Notes: generated by a model from the letters alone, not told the origin. A stretch of 64,000 bases of DNA from Mortierella sp. BCC40632 (GCA_011634665.1 WAEK01000007.1:332001-396000); one strand, 5' to 3'; positions 11,993 through 23,919 are shown, counted from the stretch's first letter. Program-made: numbers and translations.

Positions 11993-13067
11993 ACATGCAC
12001 GCGAGTCGACGGTTAGGAGAGGCTTGTGTCTTTTACATATCGGTTAAACAAATAAACGGATAGACTTGGCCCCTGTCAGGTCAGGGAACAGTTGACTGCA
12101 ATAGCGGCCAAAAAGGAAGAATCTGGGGTAGGCTTGAGCAACTCCACGTTCGAAAATGCAAAATGAATCTGAACACGGGAGATGAAAAGAATCGGACCAA
12201 CAGAGACGCTTTGGACCATGTTTGTAGTCTTATGACCCGACGATCATTTGGCTGGTCGTGATCCGGTTTGTTGATTACTCTCAGTTCAGCCGACGTCGGT
12301 GCCGATTTGCTTTATCAGGATGAGGGGAAAATAGAAAGTAACGTCAATTGTGCAGTACACATGTACGACATGGGGCTAGGAAGAAATCGGAATGACGAGG
12401 GCTCTGCGGGGGAGCAATCCTGGGGCTACTAGCGAATAAGAATACAAGGCGTACAGAAAAAGTGGATCGGAGTTAAGCCCTTCTCCTCCTTTCCCCACCT
12501 GCCTTCTCCGATGAAGTGACCATCCATGAGAACCCAGGTCCAGGACAGCACAGCGAGCGAGAAGGGGGTTTGACCCGTACCCTGACAGCAACGATGGGAA
12601 CGAGGGAATGAGGAAGCAAAGGGACTACGGATATCCATCTCACATCTTTTCTTTTCACACCAAGCCAAGGGAGCACAAGAAGAAAAGGGGAGAGGAGTGA
12701 GAAGGAGAAGGAAAGAAGACAAGTCAAGAAGCAAACAGTACATAAACAAAGTTTGACGGACCCACTTTTTCAACGGTTGTACAAACAAATAGCGTTCGAG
12801 GCGAAAAAAACTGGGTCTACTGTCTGTGGGACAGAGGCCTGGATAAGGACAAAGAGAAGGCCCGGGCAGGAAAAGAGGACCCGTTCTTAGACTTGTTGTT
12901 GGTTGGCTGGCTGACCATCCCTGTCCTCCTCTGCTCTGTCTATTGACCCATTGAACTCCCTCACACCCACCCACTCACTTGCTCACTCCTGCAACCACAC
13001 CCACGCTTCGCCATCGCCGCCGAGATCAATTCATCCGCTCGTTGATTTCCTTTTTGTTCCTCACCTT

Positions 13068-13110
<43 letters not shown>

Positions 13111-13508
13111 CCTTTTCTTTTCGACTCCGCCTCTTCTTGCCCTGTTGCCTCTTTGCCTCTCTGCCTTTACCTCATCACTGCTGAATCTACATTCTTTCAG
13201 CAATTTAATCAACATTGATCACTGGCTGCTGATCCCACTGATCCTTCAACTCTTACTTCTCTTCAACATCATCTGATCAAACTACTGCCCACTGCAGTCT
13301 TCCCCATCCCTGTGTTGCCAACACCCTGAATAACCCAGCTCACCCCCGCACAACTCTCAGCCCCAGTGCCAACCGCAACCGGCTCCACAACGACCTTCCC
13401 TCCCCTTGCCTCCCCGCACTCTGTTAGACCAATCGTTGCATACCCACTCCTGAATCCTCTCCCCCTAAACCTCATTTTCTCCACAGCGTTGTAGCGGTAG
13501 AGTCCCCT
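11993..13508. other. Intergenic region and pyrimidine-rich 5' leader of the zinc-finger gene
   Basis: No coding sequence is supported. The last 600 bases before the zinc-finger start are C/T-rich, with a (CT)n run at 13067-13102. A long CT-rich leader of this kind is compatible with a 5' UTR or promoter. The reading frames seen here on both strands are low complexity. Confidence 0.6.
13067..13102. repeat. (CT)n microsatellite followed by a T tract
   Basis: About 17 CT units followed by nine Ts in the presumed 5' leader of the zinc-finger gene. Confidence 0.9.
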
Positions 13509-16114
13509 ATGGATGCAGCAGTTGTATCGCCAGCACTCCCTGCAGGGTCAATGCCGGCGGCGCCTGCTGCTGCACCAGCCACGCTTGGTAGCATCCCATC
13601 GCCGCACTCGTTGTCTTCTTCAGTCGATCTTCCTCCTTACACTCTACCCCGGCCACCGACCCCTCCAGCAGACGGTGAACCTCCCAAACCATTTCAATGC
13701 CATCAGACTGACGCCCCGGAACGCCCCTATCAGTGCCCCTTTTGTCCGAAGGCCTTTTACCGTCTCGAACACTCGAACCGCCACATTCGCACACACACAG
13801 GCGAGAAGGCTCACGCTTGCAAGTTTCCTGGCTGCACAAAGAGATTCTCTCGGAGCGACGAACTCACCCGACACTCGAGGATCCACACCAACAATAAGGG
13901 TCTCCGAGCAAAGGCAAAACTTGCACAAGCAGCCGCCGCTGCCGCGGCCTCTTCCGAAGCAGATCACACAGTCTCGGCATCAAACGTTTCAGTATCTGCA
14001 TTGGCTGCCTCTTCCTTTTCCTCCGCCTCTTTGAACCCTTCTCCGGACCCTTCCACTGTAGATATTCTTTCCACTGCACCCACCTCATCCACCACACCCA
14101 TTTCACTATCCATCTCAGCCCCAGGAACGGTCTCCGACACGCACCCAGCCCTGCTACCCTCGACCTCCTTCTCTCCAGACTCAACTGCATTAACTCTCTC
14201 TGCTCCAGAAGCATTGACCAACCCTGGCACCACATCCTCACATATGATGTCATCACTATCTACCCAGAGCTCCATGAATGATGGCACACAGGCGCCTGGT
14301 GCTGAGATCCCGGTGGATTTATCCCTGAGTGGGACCTCGGCCACCCAGGATAGCACAGGTAGCAATGCCTCTAATCCAACGGCTAACGGAGGTAATTTCA
14401 CTTGACCCTTTTTCTAATCGAATGTCCATGAAGCCATCCCGCACCATGCTGGCTGTTCCTGAACGCGTCCTAATTTGTTCCGCATATCACTCTGCTACTT
14501 TCGCCATTAGTACACCTTCCTTCCGATCAGTCCCCAGATGGACAAGACGAGAATGATGGCCCTACTGCTAGTGCCGAACCAAAGCCAAAAAAGTCTCATC
14601 ATTGTCCATGGCCAAACTGTCATAAAACCTTTACACGCTCTGCACATCTGGCCCGCCACGTCCGATCCCATGGAGGCGAGAGACCATATGCATGCCCACA
14701 TGAAGGATGCGGTAAACATTTCTCTCGGTCCGATGTTCTCAAGGAACACATCAGAATCCACGATGTCAACAAGGTTCGCAAGCGCAAGGCCAAAGCCCTT
14801 GAGCAGCTTGCCAAAGCAAAAAAGAAAAAGAGTCCAAATATGGTACCTGAACCATCCCGATCACCTTCGGTGCAATCTACAACATCTTCTTCTCAGCCGT
14901 TGACATCGACGTCGATGCCTCCAAGCCAAGGACATCCTATGATGTTTTCGATGCAAGACCGCTCAATGGACAGAATGATACCTCCTCAGTCTGTACCGCC
15001 ATACCCGCTCGGATACCCACAATCACGCTACCACCCAGGAATGCATCGATTGCAACATCGGTTACGGCAGCAACGACTGCAGCAGTTGTACCAACACCCG
15101 CCACGCGGGTACCCAGCACCGTATTCACCGGAGAGTCCCTACCCAAGGAGCCATATGAACCAGCCCATGTCGTTCTATATCCCACTGCATGATGCGGGAG
15201 ATGAAGAAATGGAAATGGCCATGGACTTTGATATGGACCTGGGTATGGATCCCCAGGGCCGGATGGGCTGGCCAATAGGGGCAGGTCAGGGATTTAGTCC
15301 TAGAGATGCGTTCTTGGCCTCTGAAAGACACCGTATGGACTCGATGATGTCTGTCCCGGGTGAATTCGTTGGCATGGGAGATTCGAGTCATCCACAAGGG
15401 CGAGGGTCATATATGCGTATGGATTCCATGCCTCAGCTGGACGATGCATATCAATTTGATGAGAATGGCCTGATGACCCCGGTGTTTGATCATCCCGACT
15501 ATGACCGCTATCCGCCCCACCTCCAGGGACAGCACCCGTATGTCCAACGACCCTCTTCGTACTTTCCCCAGCAACCATCATCACAAACACCTCAGTCACT
15601 GCAGCCTCAGCAGCCACATCTCATTCAACGCCACTCGATGTCACACCCTCAAGAAAGCGTTGAGAGGGAACTCTCTATGGCCGCAACGTCTACCTATTCC
15701 TCTTCTCCAGTCCTTGGAGACATACCTGCGCCTCCAGCGATGACCAACAATAGTGCGCTATCGGTCACGCCAGGAACCCTGTCGACGACCGGTGCAGATG
15801 AGTCCTTGGCCCTTTCCTTGGACCCTTCGGTCGCGGCCGAAATGCTTCATATGAACACCGACGCGATCCCGATCGGCTCGTTGGACGAGTTGGATGCAAT
15901 TGAAGCTGATCTACTTTTTGCACAAAAGGATTGGGGCTCGATCCCGGATGAATACCAAGAACCTCCTTTTGGATTCTTCCCCGGAGAGTCACCAAGACTT
16001 GCATTGTCGTATATCCCCCCTCCCCCATTGCCACCGCCACGTCCAAGACGTATTCTGACGGCGCCAATGGTCTCCAATAAGAGTGCAACAACCACTCTAT
16101 CTATGTATCCATAA
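13509..16114 (+). CDS. Four-C2H2-finger transcription factor with a CreA/Mig1-type first finger pair
   Basis: Two exons, 13509-14391 and 14511-16114, are joined by a 119-nt GT..AG intron that keeps frame and gives 828 residues. Fingers 1-2 (from about residue 75) read [19 protein letters not shown] and [20 protein letters not shown], which is the CreA/Mig1 signature for GC-rich SYGGRG-type sites in carbon-catabolite repression. After a Ser/Thr/Ala-rich linker of about 210 residues, exon 2 encodes a second pair ([40 protein letters not shown]), followed by a Lys/Arg patch that could be an NLS. The C-terminal 400 residues are rich in Met, Pro, Gln and Tyr with acidic blocks, like an activation domain. 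The second pair is absent from CreA and Mig1, so orthology is not claimed. The start is the first ATG after the CT-rich leader. Confidence 0.9.
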
Positions 16115-16802
16115 TCAATACTTTGCCAAGGGCACTCGAACCGATCTTTGGACGGGGAAGAGTAGTTTTGCTGGCGTACTTAGTTCTTAGTACCTATTAG
16201 GACTGACTGTATTTTTTAAGATAATAACAATCCGTGTACATTTTCCTCTCTTGCAATTTGCTCTTGCCCCTTGTCGTGCTTTCTCTTAAATGGAAACATT
16301 GGAAATGAGAGATTTTTTTTTTTTTTTTTTTTACAAAAACACAAGTATTCCATTACACTTCTTCATATCTCGTCCACCTATTTCTTCTTCAAAGCTAGGC
16401 TCTGAATTGTAATAGATCGTCATTCTCAAGTCTGAGAAAAAAAAAAAAAAAAAAAAATTGTGACCCACCCCAGTTTTACTTCTCTTTCTCAATCGCAGAC
16501 CCGCGGTTTGCCTTCGCCCGCATATATAATATATATTTTTCCTCTTCTGTTCTAAATTGAGAATCAATGCTCCTACTCATCTACCCTAAAATAAACGCAT
16601 TCTTGAAGAAAATATTGGCCGTCCTTCCTCTTTTTTTTTTTTTTTTTTCGCTACGCAAAAGTAGACGCGTAGACTAAAAAAAAAAAAAAGAGATCCATTC
16701 AACTTTGGAACAGCTCAAGCCAGAGGCTCGAGAAATCGTTGAGAAGAGTTAAAACCTCCACAGAGAGCCAGAGATTATCCCCGCCCCATTCCTTTCTTAT
16801 AT
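16115..16802. other. Intergenic stretch with repeated T/A tracts
   Basis: 3' flank of the zinc-finger gene. It contains T or A tracts at about 16313-16332, 16438-16457, 16631-16648 and 16676-16689, and a short palindromic stretch gtagacgcgtagac near 16661. No coding sequence is supported. Confidence 0.6.
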
Positions 16803-16978
16803 TTTGTTAGAAAGGACCTCCATGTAGACCTGTAGATTTTATAGGAAACCAGGTCGGCTCCGGTCGCACTAACGCCACTTGGCACTAAAGCCGCGGAATT
16901 ACTTCTGTGAATGAAAGCGATCTAAACAGCACACAATGACTCTATAACCATCACCCACGTATTCAAAAGTGGTTGAAT
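16803..16978 (-). mobile_element. Old, truncated 3' end of a LINE-1-family element
   Basis: This segment aligns by eye with the 3' untranslated end of LINE-1 starting at 17084. Shared blocks in the same order include a gtta..aa(a/g)gacc start, catgtaga, tttata, ccagg.cggctccgg, gccacttgg, a gaatgaaa.c.atctaaacagc core, and catcacccacgta. Many substitutions and the loss of most of the poly(T) (poly(A) on minus) mark it as an older, severely 5'-truncated copy. Confidence 0.8.
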
Positions 16979-17014
16979 TTTTTTTTTTTTTTTTTATAAC
17001 AATCTGTTTCCGCT
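16979..17014 (-). mobile_element. 36-bp LINE-2 tail insertion with 15-bp TSD
   Basis: A T tract followed by ataacaatctgtttccgct matches the 3' terminus of LINE-2 at 43921 (t-tract, then aacaatctgtttctgct). It is bracketed by the perfect 15-bp duplication caaaagtggttgaat (16964-16978 and 17015-17029). It therefore looks like an independent target-primed insertion that kept only the poly(A) and about 18 nt. It lands in the older LINE-1-type tail. Confidence 0.85.
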
Positions 17015-17047
17015 CAAAAGTGGTTGAATGATCAGATTTAGTATCTA

Positions 17048-17065
17048 TAGGAGCCTCCGGGCCCC
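17048..17065. repeat. LINE-1 target-site duplication, left copy
   Basis: TAGGAGCCTCCGGGCCCC at the poly(T) side is repeated exactly at 32832-32849 at the 5' end of the LINE remnant. This delimits one insertion of which the LTR elements in between are later passengers. Confidence 0.92.
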
Positions 17066-17292
17066 TTTTTTTTTTTTTTTTTTGTTAACAAAGACCCCAC
17101 GTGGGCATGTAGAGTTTATAGAAGACCAGGGCGGCTCCGGCCGCCCTGTTGCCACTTGGTACCAAAACGGGATTACACCCGCGAATGAAAACTATCTAAA
17201 CAGCCTCCAGACACTCAACAGCCATCACCCACGTACGCATGAGTGGTCGTATTGCCAGCTCCCTACGTGGCCCCGTTGCGCTCATTCGTCGT

Positions 17293-18951
17293 CTATGAGC
17301 CTGAGTCCATCGCTAACACTTTTTTCCAGCTCCCTAACCTCTCCATTACGTCCAACTTTTTCTTTCCCAAGACATACGCCAACACCGTCTCGTCTGCTTC
17401 CCCATATGCCTCTCTGAGGTCTGGCTTCAACCGAAGTGGATTGTTCAAATCCGAGAAATCACCGTGGCTACGTTGGTGTCCTCCGTCACCGTTGCGTCTC
17501 TCAGCGCGTTTGCTCACCGCGGTGATTCCTATAGACTTTTCCCATTCCACTGTGGTCTCACACCTTTGACCCCAGATCTGCTTTCTGCCATACTCCTCAA
17601 TGGCCTCAAAGAACCGTGTCGCCATATACTTTGCTGTCTTGGTTGACGTCCTGTGCATCTGCTTCCACTTTTGGACCACCACGTCTAATACCAATCCCTG
17701 ATATGCTTCCCTAATCGTGTGTGGCCTGATCACCTCTTCCTCCTCCTGTTCTCTCTCGCGCTCCCCCGGACGAATGTCCTTGATGCCTTCAAAGATACCC
17801 TCCAATGAGTCCCACAAGTCTTCTTCATTCCTCTCCCTGAATCCCTGGCTTCTTCGAATGGTTTGATCTTCCTGCTTTCCTCCTTCCTTGCTCTACCCAT
17901 GTCTTCAACTCCCTCCTGTACTGCGTACGTCCATACTCCTCGACCTTCTCTACTTCTCTTTTCCAATGCTCTCCTTGTTCCTTCACTGTTGCCTTGCATT
18001 CCCAAACGTGCCTCGTCGTCTCTGTCTCTTCTCTACAGACCCTGCACTTGTCATCCTCGTAGAGTTCTGGGTGGCGCCTCTTCATTTCCGTCAGAGTTGG
18101 AAGCATCCCATGGAGTTTCTTGATCCTGTGCGCCCTCCTCTTGCAGTCCCCCGCTCGCTGGTATACAGACTTCTCGGTGGGTTCTTCTCGTGAAGTATAT
18201 CCAGTGTGGCGCTCCATTCTACACGTCTCCAATCCTGGATGTTTTCCTTTGTTCTGTTTTGCCGTACCCAGTGTTGATGCATTCGTGACGCCGACTGCAG
18301 CTTCAATACCTGTCGCACATCGTCCTCCACTATTTGTCCAAGAAGGGTTGCCCTGCAGCCGTATCCCTCCTGGACCCTTTCTGGCAGAACCCAAATGCAA
18401 TTGACTTTGTCGTGCGCTTTTTTCGCCAATCGATCTGCTGCCTCGTTGCCCATGTCTCCCGAGTGTCCTTTAACCCACTCGACTTCTACTCCCTTCCCCT
18501 GATCGCAGAACGCTTGATATACGACTGTCCACCATTCTGCGTATGTCGCCCTATGTTTCCTCCTCCGGGTTGCATCTATCCTCCCCTTCACTAGTTCCTG
18601 GAATCCATCAACAACTGCCGAGTTGTCTATCCTGATCAGCGCTTCCTTCCCCCGTGGGCAACAGAGGATTGCAGCCAGCAGTCCAACCAGTTCTGCCTTG
18701 GTTGACGATGCAAATCCATTTACTGCCCCAGTCATCATATCTTCGTGTCCCCTCCTCCTCTTGACCACTACCCCAAAGGTCATTTTGATGCTGCTCTTTG
18801 CGTAGTCTCTCAGTGATCCATCCGAATACAGTACCAAGTCTGTAACACCCTGGAGCTGTTCTCTCCAGTGCTCGATCTTGTTCACTGTCTCGGCGTCGAG
18901 CTGCAGTCCCTCGAAGCCGCTGCTTCTCCGAATTACCACTTCTGGTTCCAA
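17293..18951 (-). pseudogene. LINE-1 RNase H domain and C-terminal Cys/His motif (frameshifted)
   Basis: From 18951 the minus strand reads LVLYSDGSLRD, GFASSTKAELVGLLAA, IRIDNSAVVDGF and VEWVKGHSGDMGNEAADRLA. These supply the Asp, Glu, Asp and His/Asp residues of an RNase H active site. Near 18180 the frame shifts. In the new frame RRAHRIKKLHGMLP and the zinc-like CRVCREETETTRHVWEC follow, and after another shift at about 17820 the C-terminal tail runs to 17293. LINE-2 encodes the same three blocks in the same order, so this is a conserved C-terminal module of the family. Confidence 0.85.
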
Positions 18952-19199
18952 AAGGGGTGTGCCTAGACGTGCAGCAGCGTAGTCTGCTTCTCTACTGACA
19001 GCACTCTTCCTTCCTTCTCCATTGACGACTCTTGCCAGATCTGCATATCTTTTCTCTAGGGGCCTTCTTCGTCTCCTCGCTCGTTGTTTCCTTAGCCCCT
19101 TTCTCGCGCAGTCTTCGTCGTTGGTGTATCCGCACTACGCGCTCTCTTCTTTCTCTTTTTGCTCCATTCTCATCCTTTCTCGTTGTTCCTTCTTTCTTC

Positions 19200-19320
19200 T
19201 ATTTTTTCTCAGCTCTACTTCTCTCCTTTTTTTTTTTTTCTTCAGCTCTACTTCTCTCCTTTTTCTCTTTTTTTTCTCAGTTCTACTTCTCTCTTTTTCT
19301 CTTTTTCTTTTTCTCGTTTC
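19200..19320. repeat. Imperfect tandem repeats, low-complexity Lys/Arg/Glu coding stretch in LINE-1
   Basis: Three successive units of ctcag(c/t)tctacttctctc followed by T-rich spacers of different length. On minus they encode repeats such as RREVELKKKKK. Different spacer lengths put the units in different frames, which is enough to explain the loss of frame between the RT and RNase H parts. Confidence 0.75.
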
Positions 19321-19564
19321 CAATTTTTTCTAGATTTTCTCTCTACTTCAAACTCGACTTCAAATTTTCTTTTTAGGATCCACTTATTCCCTCCTCTGTT
19401 GACCATTCGTCGTGTTACCCACTCTTCTTTCCTCTCTTTTCTTTGGGCATACGTTTTCCTGCAATCTCTTTTGTGTCTGCCTGATTTTTGCATCGAAAAT
19501 CTGGCTCTTTGACTACCTTCACCTTCTGGCTCTTCTCCTCTCTGTCTTTTCCTCGTCTTCCTGT

Positions 19565-21784
19565 TCATGATTCTTCACTTTCCTCTTCACTTTCTCTTCC
19601 GCTTTCCTCTTCACACTCTCCTTCACTTTCCTCTTCTCTTTCTTCTCTCTGTTCTTCTACCTCTTCCTCTTCTGTGGTGTACGATGCCTCAGTTTCTATG
19701 TTGTCCAGCAGTTCTTCTACTCTTGCCTTTTGTTCATCTACCCACCTCTCGCGGATGTGTCTCTGTCCTACGTTGTCACCGAATGCCTCTTGTAGTCTCT
19801 GGAACCACCGGGGCGGTAGAGACCTATTAACGTGCAGCTTCTCCCTCAGGTCGCTCCACGCCATGATATTTGTCCTGCGTTGATCCAGTATCTGTTCGAC
19901 AAAAAAGATTTCTCTTCTGTACAACTGCGATTTTGTTGTTTCGTCCAGTCGTTCGCCAATCCATTCGTGGATGTTCACAGCTCCGGTTTGTAGGCCGAGA
20001 TCTTTTTCCAGATGTACTTGGAGTGTCATCTCTCTCTCCCCCAGTATCTGACATACCCCACTTATTATACTGTGCCTTTGTAACTTCACTCGCTCCGGTA
20101 TCATGGTGGGTGGCATTGGTAAGCGTTGTATACGCTGTAGCGCCAGCAGTCGTGCCCGTGTGACCCTCCCGACAAGTCCTGTGTCTCCCATTCTAAGCCA
20201 TAAGCTGGTAATTTGTTCCTCGGCCTGCACATCTTCCAACCTCCTGACAGATCCTAGTCGGTTGTGATGGATGATACTATTTGGTGTGGTTTTTGGCAGG
20301 AGCATCTTCCTTTTGATCACTGCCATGTACTTCCCTGTCAACCGTTTAAGAGCTGAGGGCGGCAATATCTGGATCGAGATCTTGTACAATACTCTTGGTA
20401 TCAAGACCGCGTTTACAATGTAAGCGGCCTGTCTGTCCGTTAGCTGCTTTCTGCGTATGGTGCTGCAGATCGTATCGACATCATTGGATATAAGCTCCAC
20501 CGTCGGTTTTGTCCGACCTGCTGCATTGACCCATACTCCTAAGATGCGCGTTGCTTCTGCTTTGTCGATTGGTTTTATCAGCTCCTGATCTTTTCCAAAT
20601 CGCAGCGTCCTGTCTTCTCCCTTCGGCTTGATTGTCAGCACAACTGTCTTCTTTGTGTTGATCTCCACTCCATTCAACGTGAAGAAAGACATGGCCGTAT
20701 CCAACGTCCGTTGGGTCGCCTCTTTCGATCTAGCAATCCACGTTGTATCGTCTACAAAAGCGACGTCTGCTATTGACATCGGTATGCCTCCTCTGTTCAT
20801 CACGTACCCGTTCTCGCTTTCCATGATCTCACATAGCAGTGGGTCATATGCAATCCTCCATAAAAGCGGACATTCCACTCCTCCTTGGTCCAGGCCACAC
20901 TCCGGATGGTAGTTGTCCGTTAATCCGTATTCCGTTATCACTCTGTTGACTTTAGTGCTCGCGATGTTGGTACATAAACTAATAAACTCTTCAGGGACCT
21001 TGATTCTCCTTAATCCTCTCACCAGCATACCATCTTCATTGCAGTTCACCGAGTCAAAGCATCTCTTCATGTCTTGGAAGACTACCCACATCTCTTTTTT
21101 GTTTTCTCGAGCGTCCTCCATGGCACCATGCAGTACATGGATCGGATCCTTAGTGGTGGTCCCTCTCAAGACTGAGTAGTTCGGCCCCTTCAGAATATTA
21201 TGCCTCGATAGAATTTTTCCCAGTCGCTCCATTAATATGATGAATAGTAGCTTCCTGCCATGCTCAAGGAGTGTGATTGGTCTTACTTCTGCCAAATTTC
21301 CAGACCATACCGGCTCTTTCGGGATGCAGTACAGGATCCCGGTCTTCCATTCTCCAGGCATATTCCTCTGTGCGATGCTTGCTGCGATAATTTGATACAA
21401 AATCCAGTCACCGATCTCACCCTGTTTTTTGAATAGATCATTAGCAGTTCCAGAGACTCCTGGGGCCTTATTCCTAGGCGCTTTGCTGACCGCCCTGTTG
21501 TACTCTTCCAAGCTAGGAACTCCCATGAATCCGTTGTACCACTCCTCTTCAACCCAATCCAATGGTTTGTATTGCTTTTCCCAAACTGAACGAGGTTCGA
21601 TTGGTTGGGTTGGGCGGGGGCCATGCCACTTGTTGAACCATCCCCTGACGTGATTTTTGATTTCGTCCGGCTCCAGCATGGTTGTGACCACCTCGTTGTT
21701 GGTGAACTGTACTCTATCGATGACTACTTTCCCTCTGTGTCTTTCCAGGATGCTATCAATCATTCTCCTCGTGGCCGTCTTCAT
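19565..21784 (-). pseudogene. LINE-1 reverse transcriptase
   Basis: An open stretch of 739 codons. RT motifs: YCIPKEPVW and the RPITLLEHGRKLL region, FQDMKRCFDSVN (motif A Asp), GLDQGGVECPLLWRI (motif B), and FVDDT (motif C, catalytic Asp pair). A thumb-like region follows, with an acidic Glu/Ser tail at the C-terminus. The upstream frame (22562-21822, endonuclease C-terminus and linker) ends in a stop at 21822-21824 and is offset by one frame around a GCA-repeat, so the polyprotein is broken there. The stop at 19565-19567 overlaps an ATG at 19568-19566 (ATGA) that opens the basic region leading towards RNase H. Confidence 0.92.
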
Positions 21785-21821
21785 CTGGTCGCACCTTCGT
21801 TCAATAGCCTCTTGGATAAAC

Positions 21822-22595
21822 TTACTTTGCTGCTGCTTTCGTCTCTGCCTGAACTCTGCGCAGAATGTCCATCCATAAACTCTTCACTCTTCCAGTCCAT
21901 TTTCGCCACTCTTCATCACTCTCCTTCCATCCTGGTACCTCTCCGATTACCATCAGATCATCCTGGTTGCTTGCGTTATGGGCGTCGATTTTCTCCTTGA
22001 TTATGTCTCTCAATTCTCGCACCCTGTACCACGCTTCATCAGGATCACCCATGCGTGCGCTCTTCTTCACTGCGGCTGCTGCGTGTTTCGTCCGCATCAC
22101 GTAGTGGATGACATGTCGTAGCGACACTTCTTTCCCTGGTTTCACCCCTGTCCTTCCTACTATTTTTCCAGGTAGAGACTCCTTTGCAATCAATACTAGT
22201 GTCTTTGAGTACCAATTCCATGCTGCGTTGAGATCCAGTTTCTTGAGAAGCTCTTCATCGATCGTCTTTTCTTGTTCGATTGGGAACCTTGCGAGTCCAA
22301 TTCTGGTTGCTTTACCACTCGTAAACTCCCTTGTTGCTCTCTCTACAAACTCGTTCCACTGTTCTTCCTTGGTCTCCCGGAATTGAAAGCGGAATCCTTT
22401 TGCTCTTTTGTAATTGGTACTGTTCTTTGGGGCCAGATACCTCATTCCATGCATGGAGAATGTTACTCTTGCCATTTTGTGGTCTGATTCGCATACACCC
22501 TCCATGTCCTGGATGTTCGCCTTTTTTGTTCGCGGGGCTAACTGAGCGTTAGTGAATATCATATCAATTCTGCTTTTTTCCTGACAAGTGTACGC
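21822..22595 (-). pseudogene. LINE-1 APE endonuclease, C-terminal half
   Basis: Minus-strand reading gives SRIDMIFTNAQL followed by CESDHKMARVTF. The second contains the SDH motif that ends APE-type LINE endonucleases, with its catalytic His. The rest is the linker to RT. The domain continues upstream at 32768-32830, beyond the LTR-A insertion. Confidence 0.88.
22592..22595. repeat. LTR-A target-site duplication, left copy (ACGC)
   Basis: ACGC before the left LTR is repeated at 32768-32771 after the right LTR. A 5-bp reading (ACGCT) is also possible if the LTR begins one base later, but TG..CA ends favour 4 bp. Confidence 0.8.
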
Positions 22596-22966
22596 TGTGG
22601 TGTAGTAAATACGACTGGGCGATCTTCTGGCCCCTGGGCCTGGGGGTATAAATGGTGTCCCTCGACACCAGACAATAAAGACAGTTTTGTTTTCTTCCTT
22701 TTATTTTCCCGATCCGTTTGTGAATACTTACCGTCTGGAGCAGGTCCACTCGTCCGCCCGCCCCGGGGGTGCGATCCTGTAGCTAGATATTGTTCATTTG
22801 CGAGTCTTTTCTCTTGCCTTGTTCTCTCTCTATAGAACGGTGATACGCGTCGTGATCATTATGTTTCCCTCTTCTATGCTGGCAATCCCCTTTCCCAATA
22901 GGTTTCACACACCTGCCTGCCAAGTAGTGCGAGCTCTTTTCCCCTGTGCTGGTCCTCTACGCCGCA
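22596..22966. repeat. LTR-A, left LTR (371 bp)
   Basis: Begins TGTGGTGTAG and ends CTACGCCGCA. It contains TATAAA at 22647-22652 and AATAAA at 22674-22679 on plus, and a consensus splice donor GTAAGTATTC on minus (22731-22722). Confidence 0.93.
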
Positions 22967-23885
22967 CAGAAAAAAAAATGGTGGAGAACCTGGGCAACCA
23001 TTGTCGGATACTCAATAAGAGGTTCTAGCGGAAGGTCATCTTCAATGATTGCACTCTCCCCTAGATAAAACAAACAACCGATCAAGACGTTGCTTTCACT
23101 GTTCTTGTTGTTTTCATATTTTGTACCCTTTTCTTTTCCTTTTTTTTTTTTTTTTTTTTCATCACATTACTTTCTTTTTTTTTCGACCTTTCTGACACAC
23201 GCTGAGCCATCGATGGGCGATACCCTCCACCACCACAAGTTATCTCCATCGAAGCGATTCGCCAGACCCTGCTCCATTTCACACTTGCACCCACGACATA
23301 CCCTTTCAAAATATTTGTCCTTTGATGGCATGCCTCCCCTCCACACCCTCAGATCCGTAAAATATTTTCAGCCGGAGTTTAGTTGTCGGTTCAAGTGTTT
23401 TCGTTACCACTTTGAAATGACAAAGCCACGGGTTGCCATGGATCACCAACTGCTCTCTTCCCTCTATTCTTTCTACGGCCAAAGGTCCCTGATGTTCAAT
23501 ATTTGCCGGCTCAAAGCTTAAGATGACCCCGAACAGTTTCCCAATCCACACTCCCTCGATTCCTTTTGTAGAAAAGGCAGGAAGTCGTCTCCGGAAATTA
23601 AGTAACGGTTGTTCAGGTTGAGGACGGACGGCTCGCCGTTGGTGGGTGATAAAGTAAATGAACGGATCGACTAGAAGGGAGCAGGGAGGAGATCCTCGTG
23701 CCCGCAGTTTGCAAAGCAGTTTTTTGTTATTATTATTATTTATCTTTATTTTGTCCTTTCTCTTTGACTCCTTCCATTTGTTCTTCTTCCCTGTCCTTTC
23801 CCCCTCGTCCTTGTCCTTTTCCTTTCACCCTTCCCCTATTCCCTGTGGCGACCATGATCATCTCAAAAAAAAAAAAAAAAAAAAA

Positions 23886-23919
<34 letters not shown>

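Noticed and set aside
13864..14401. Minus-strand frames opposite the zinc-finger gene
   Set aside because: Shadows of exon 1; the C2H2 motifs on plus are decisive.
22596..22966. The two LTR-A repeats as independent solo LTRs
   Set aside because: They are bounded by one shared ACGC duplication, and removal of everything between restores the LINE-1 endonuclease frame.
22967..22995. tRNA primer-binding site TGGTGGAGAACC after the left LTR-A LTR
   Set aside because: It lies about 12 nt inside the element behind an A tract and I cannot match it to a tRNA 3' end; element direction is also unsure.
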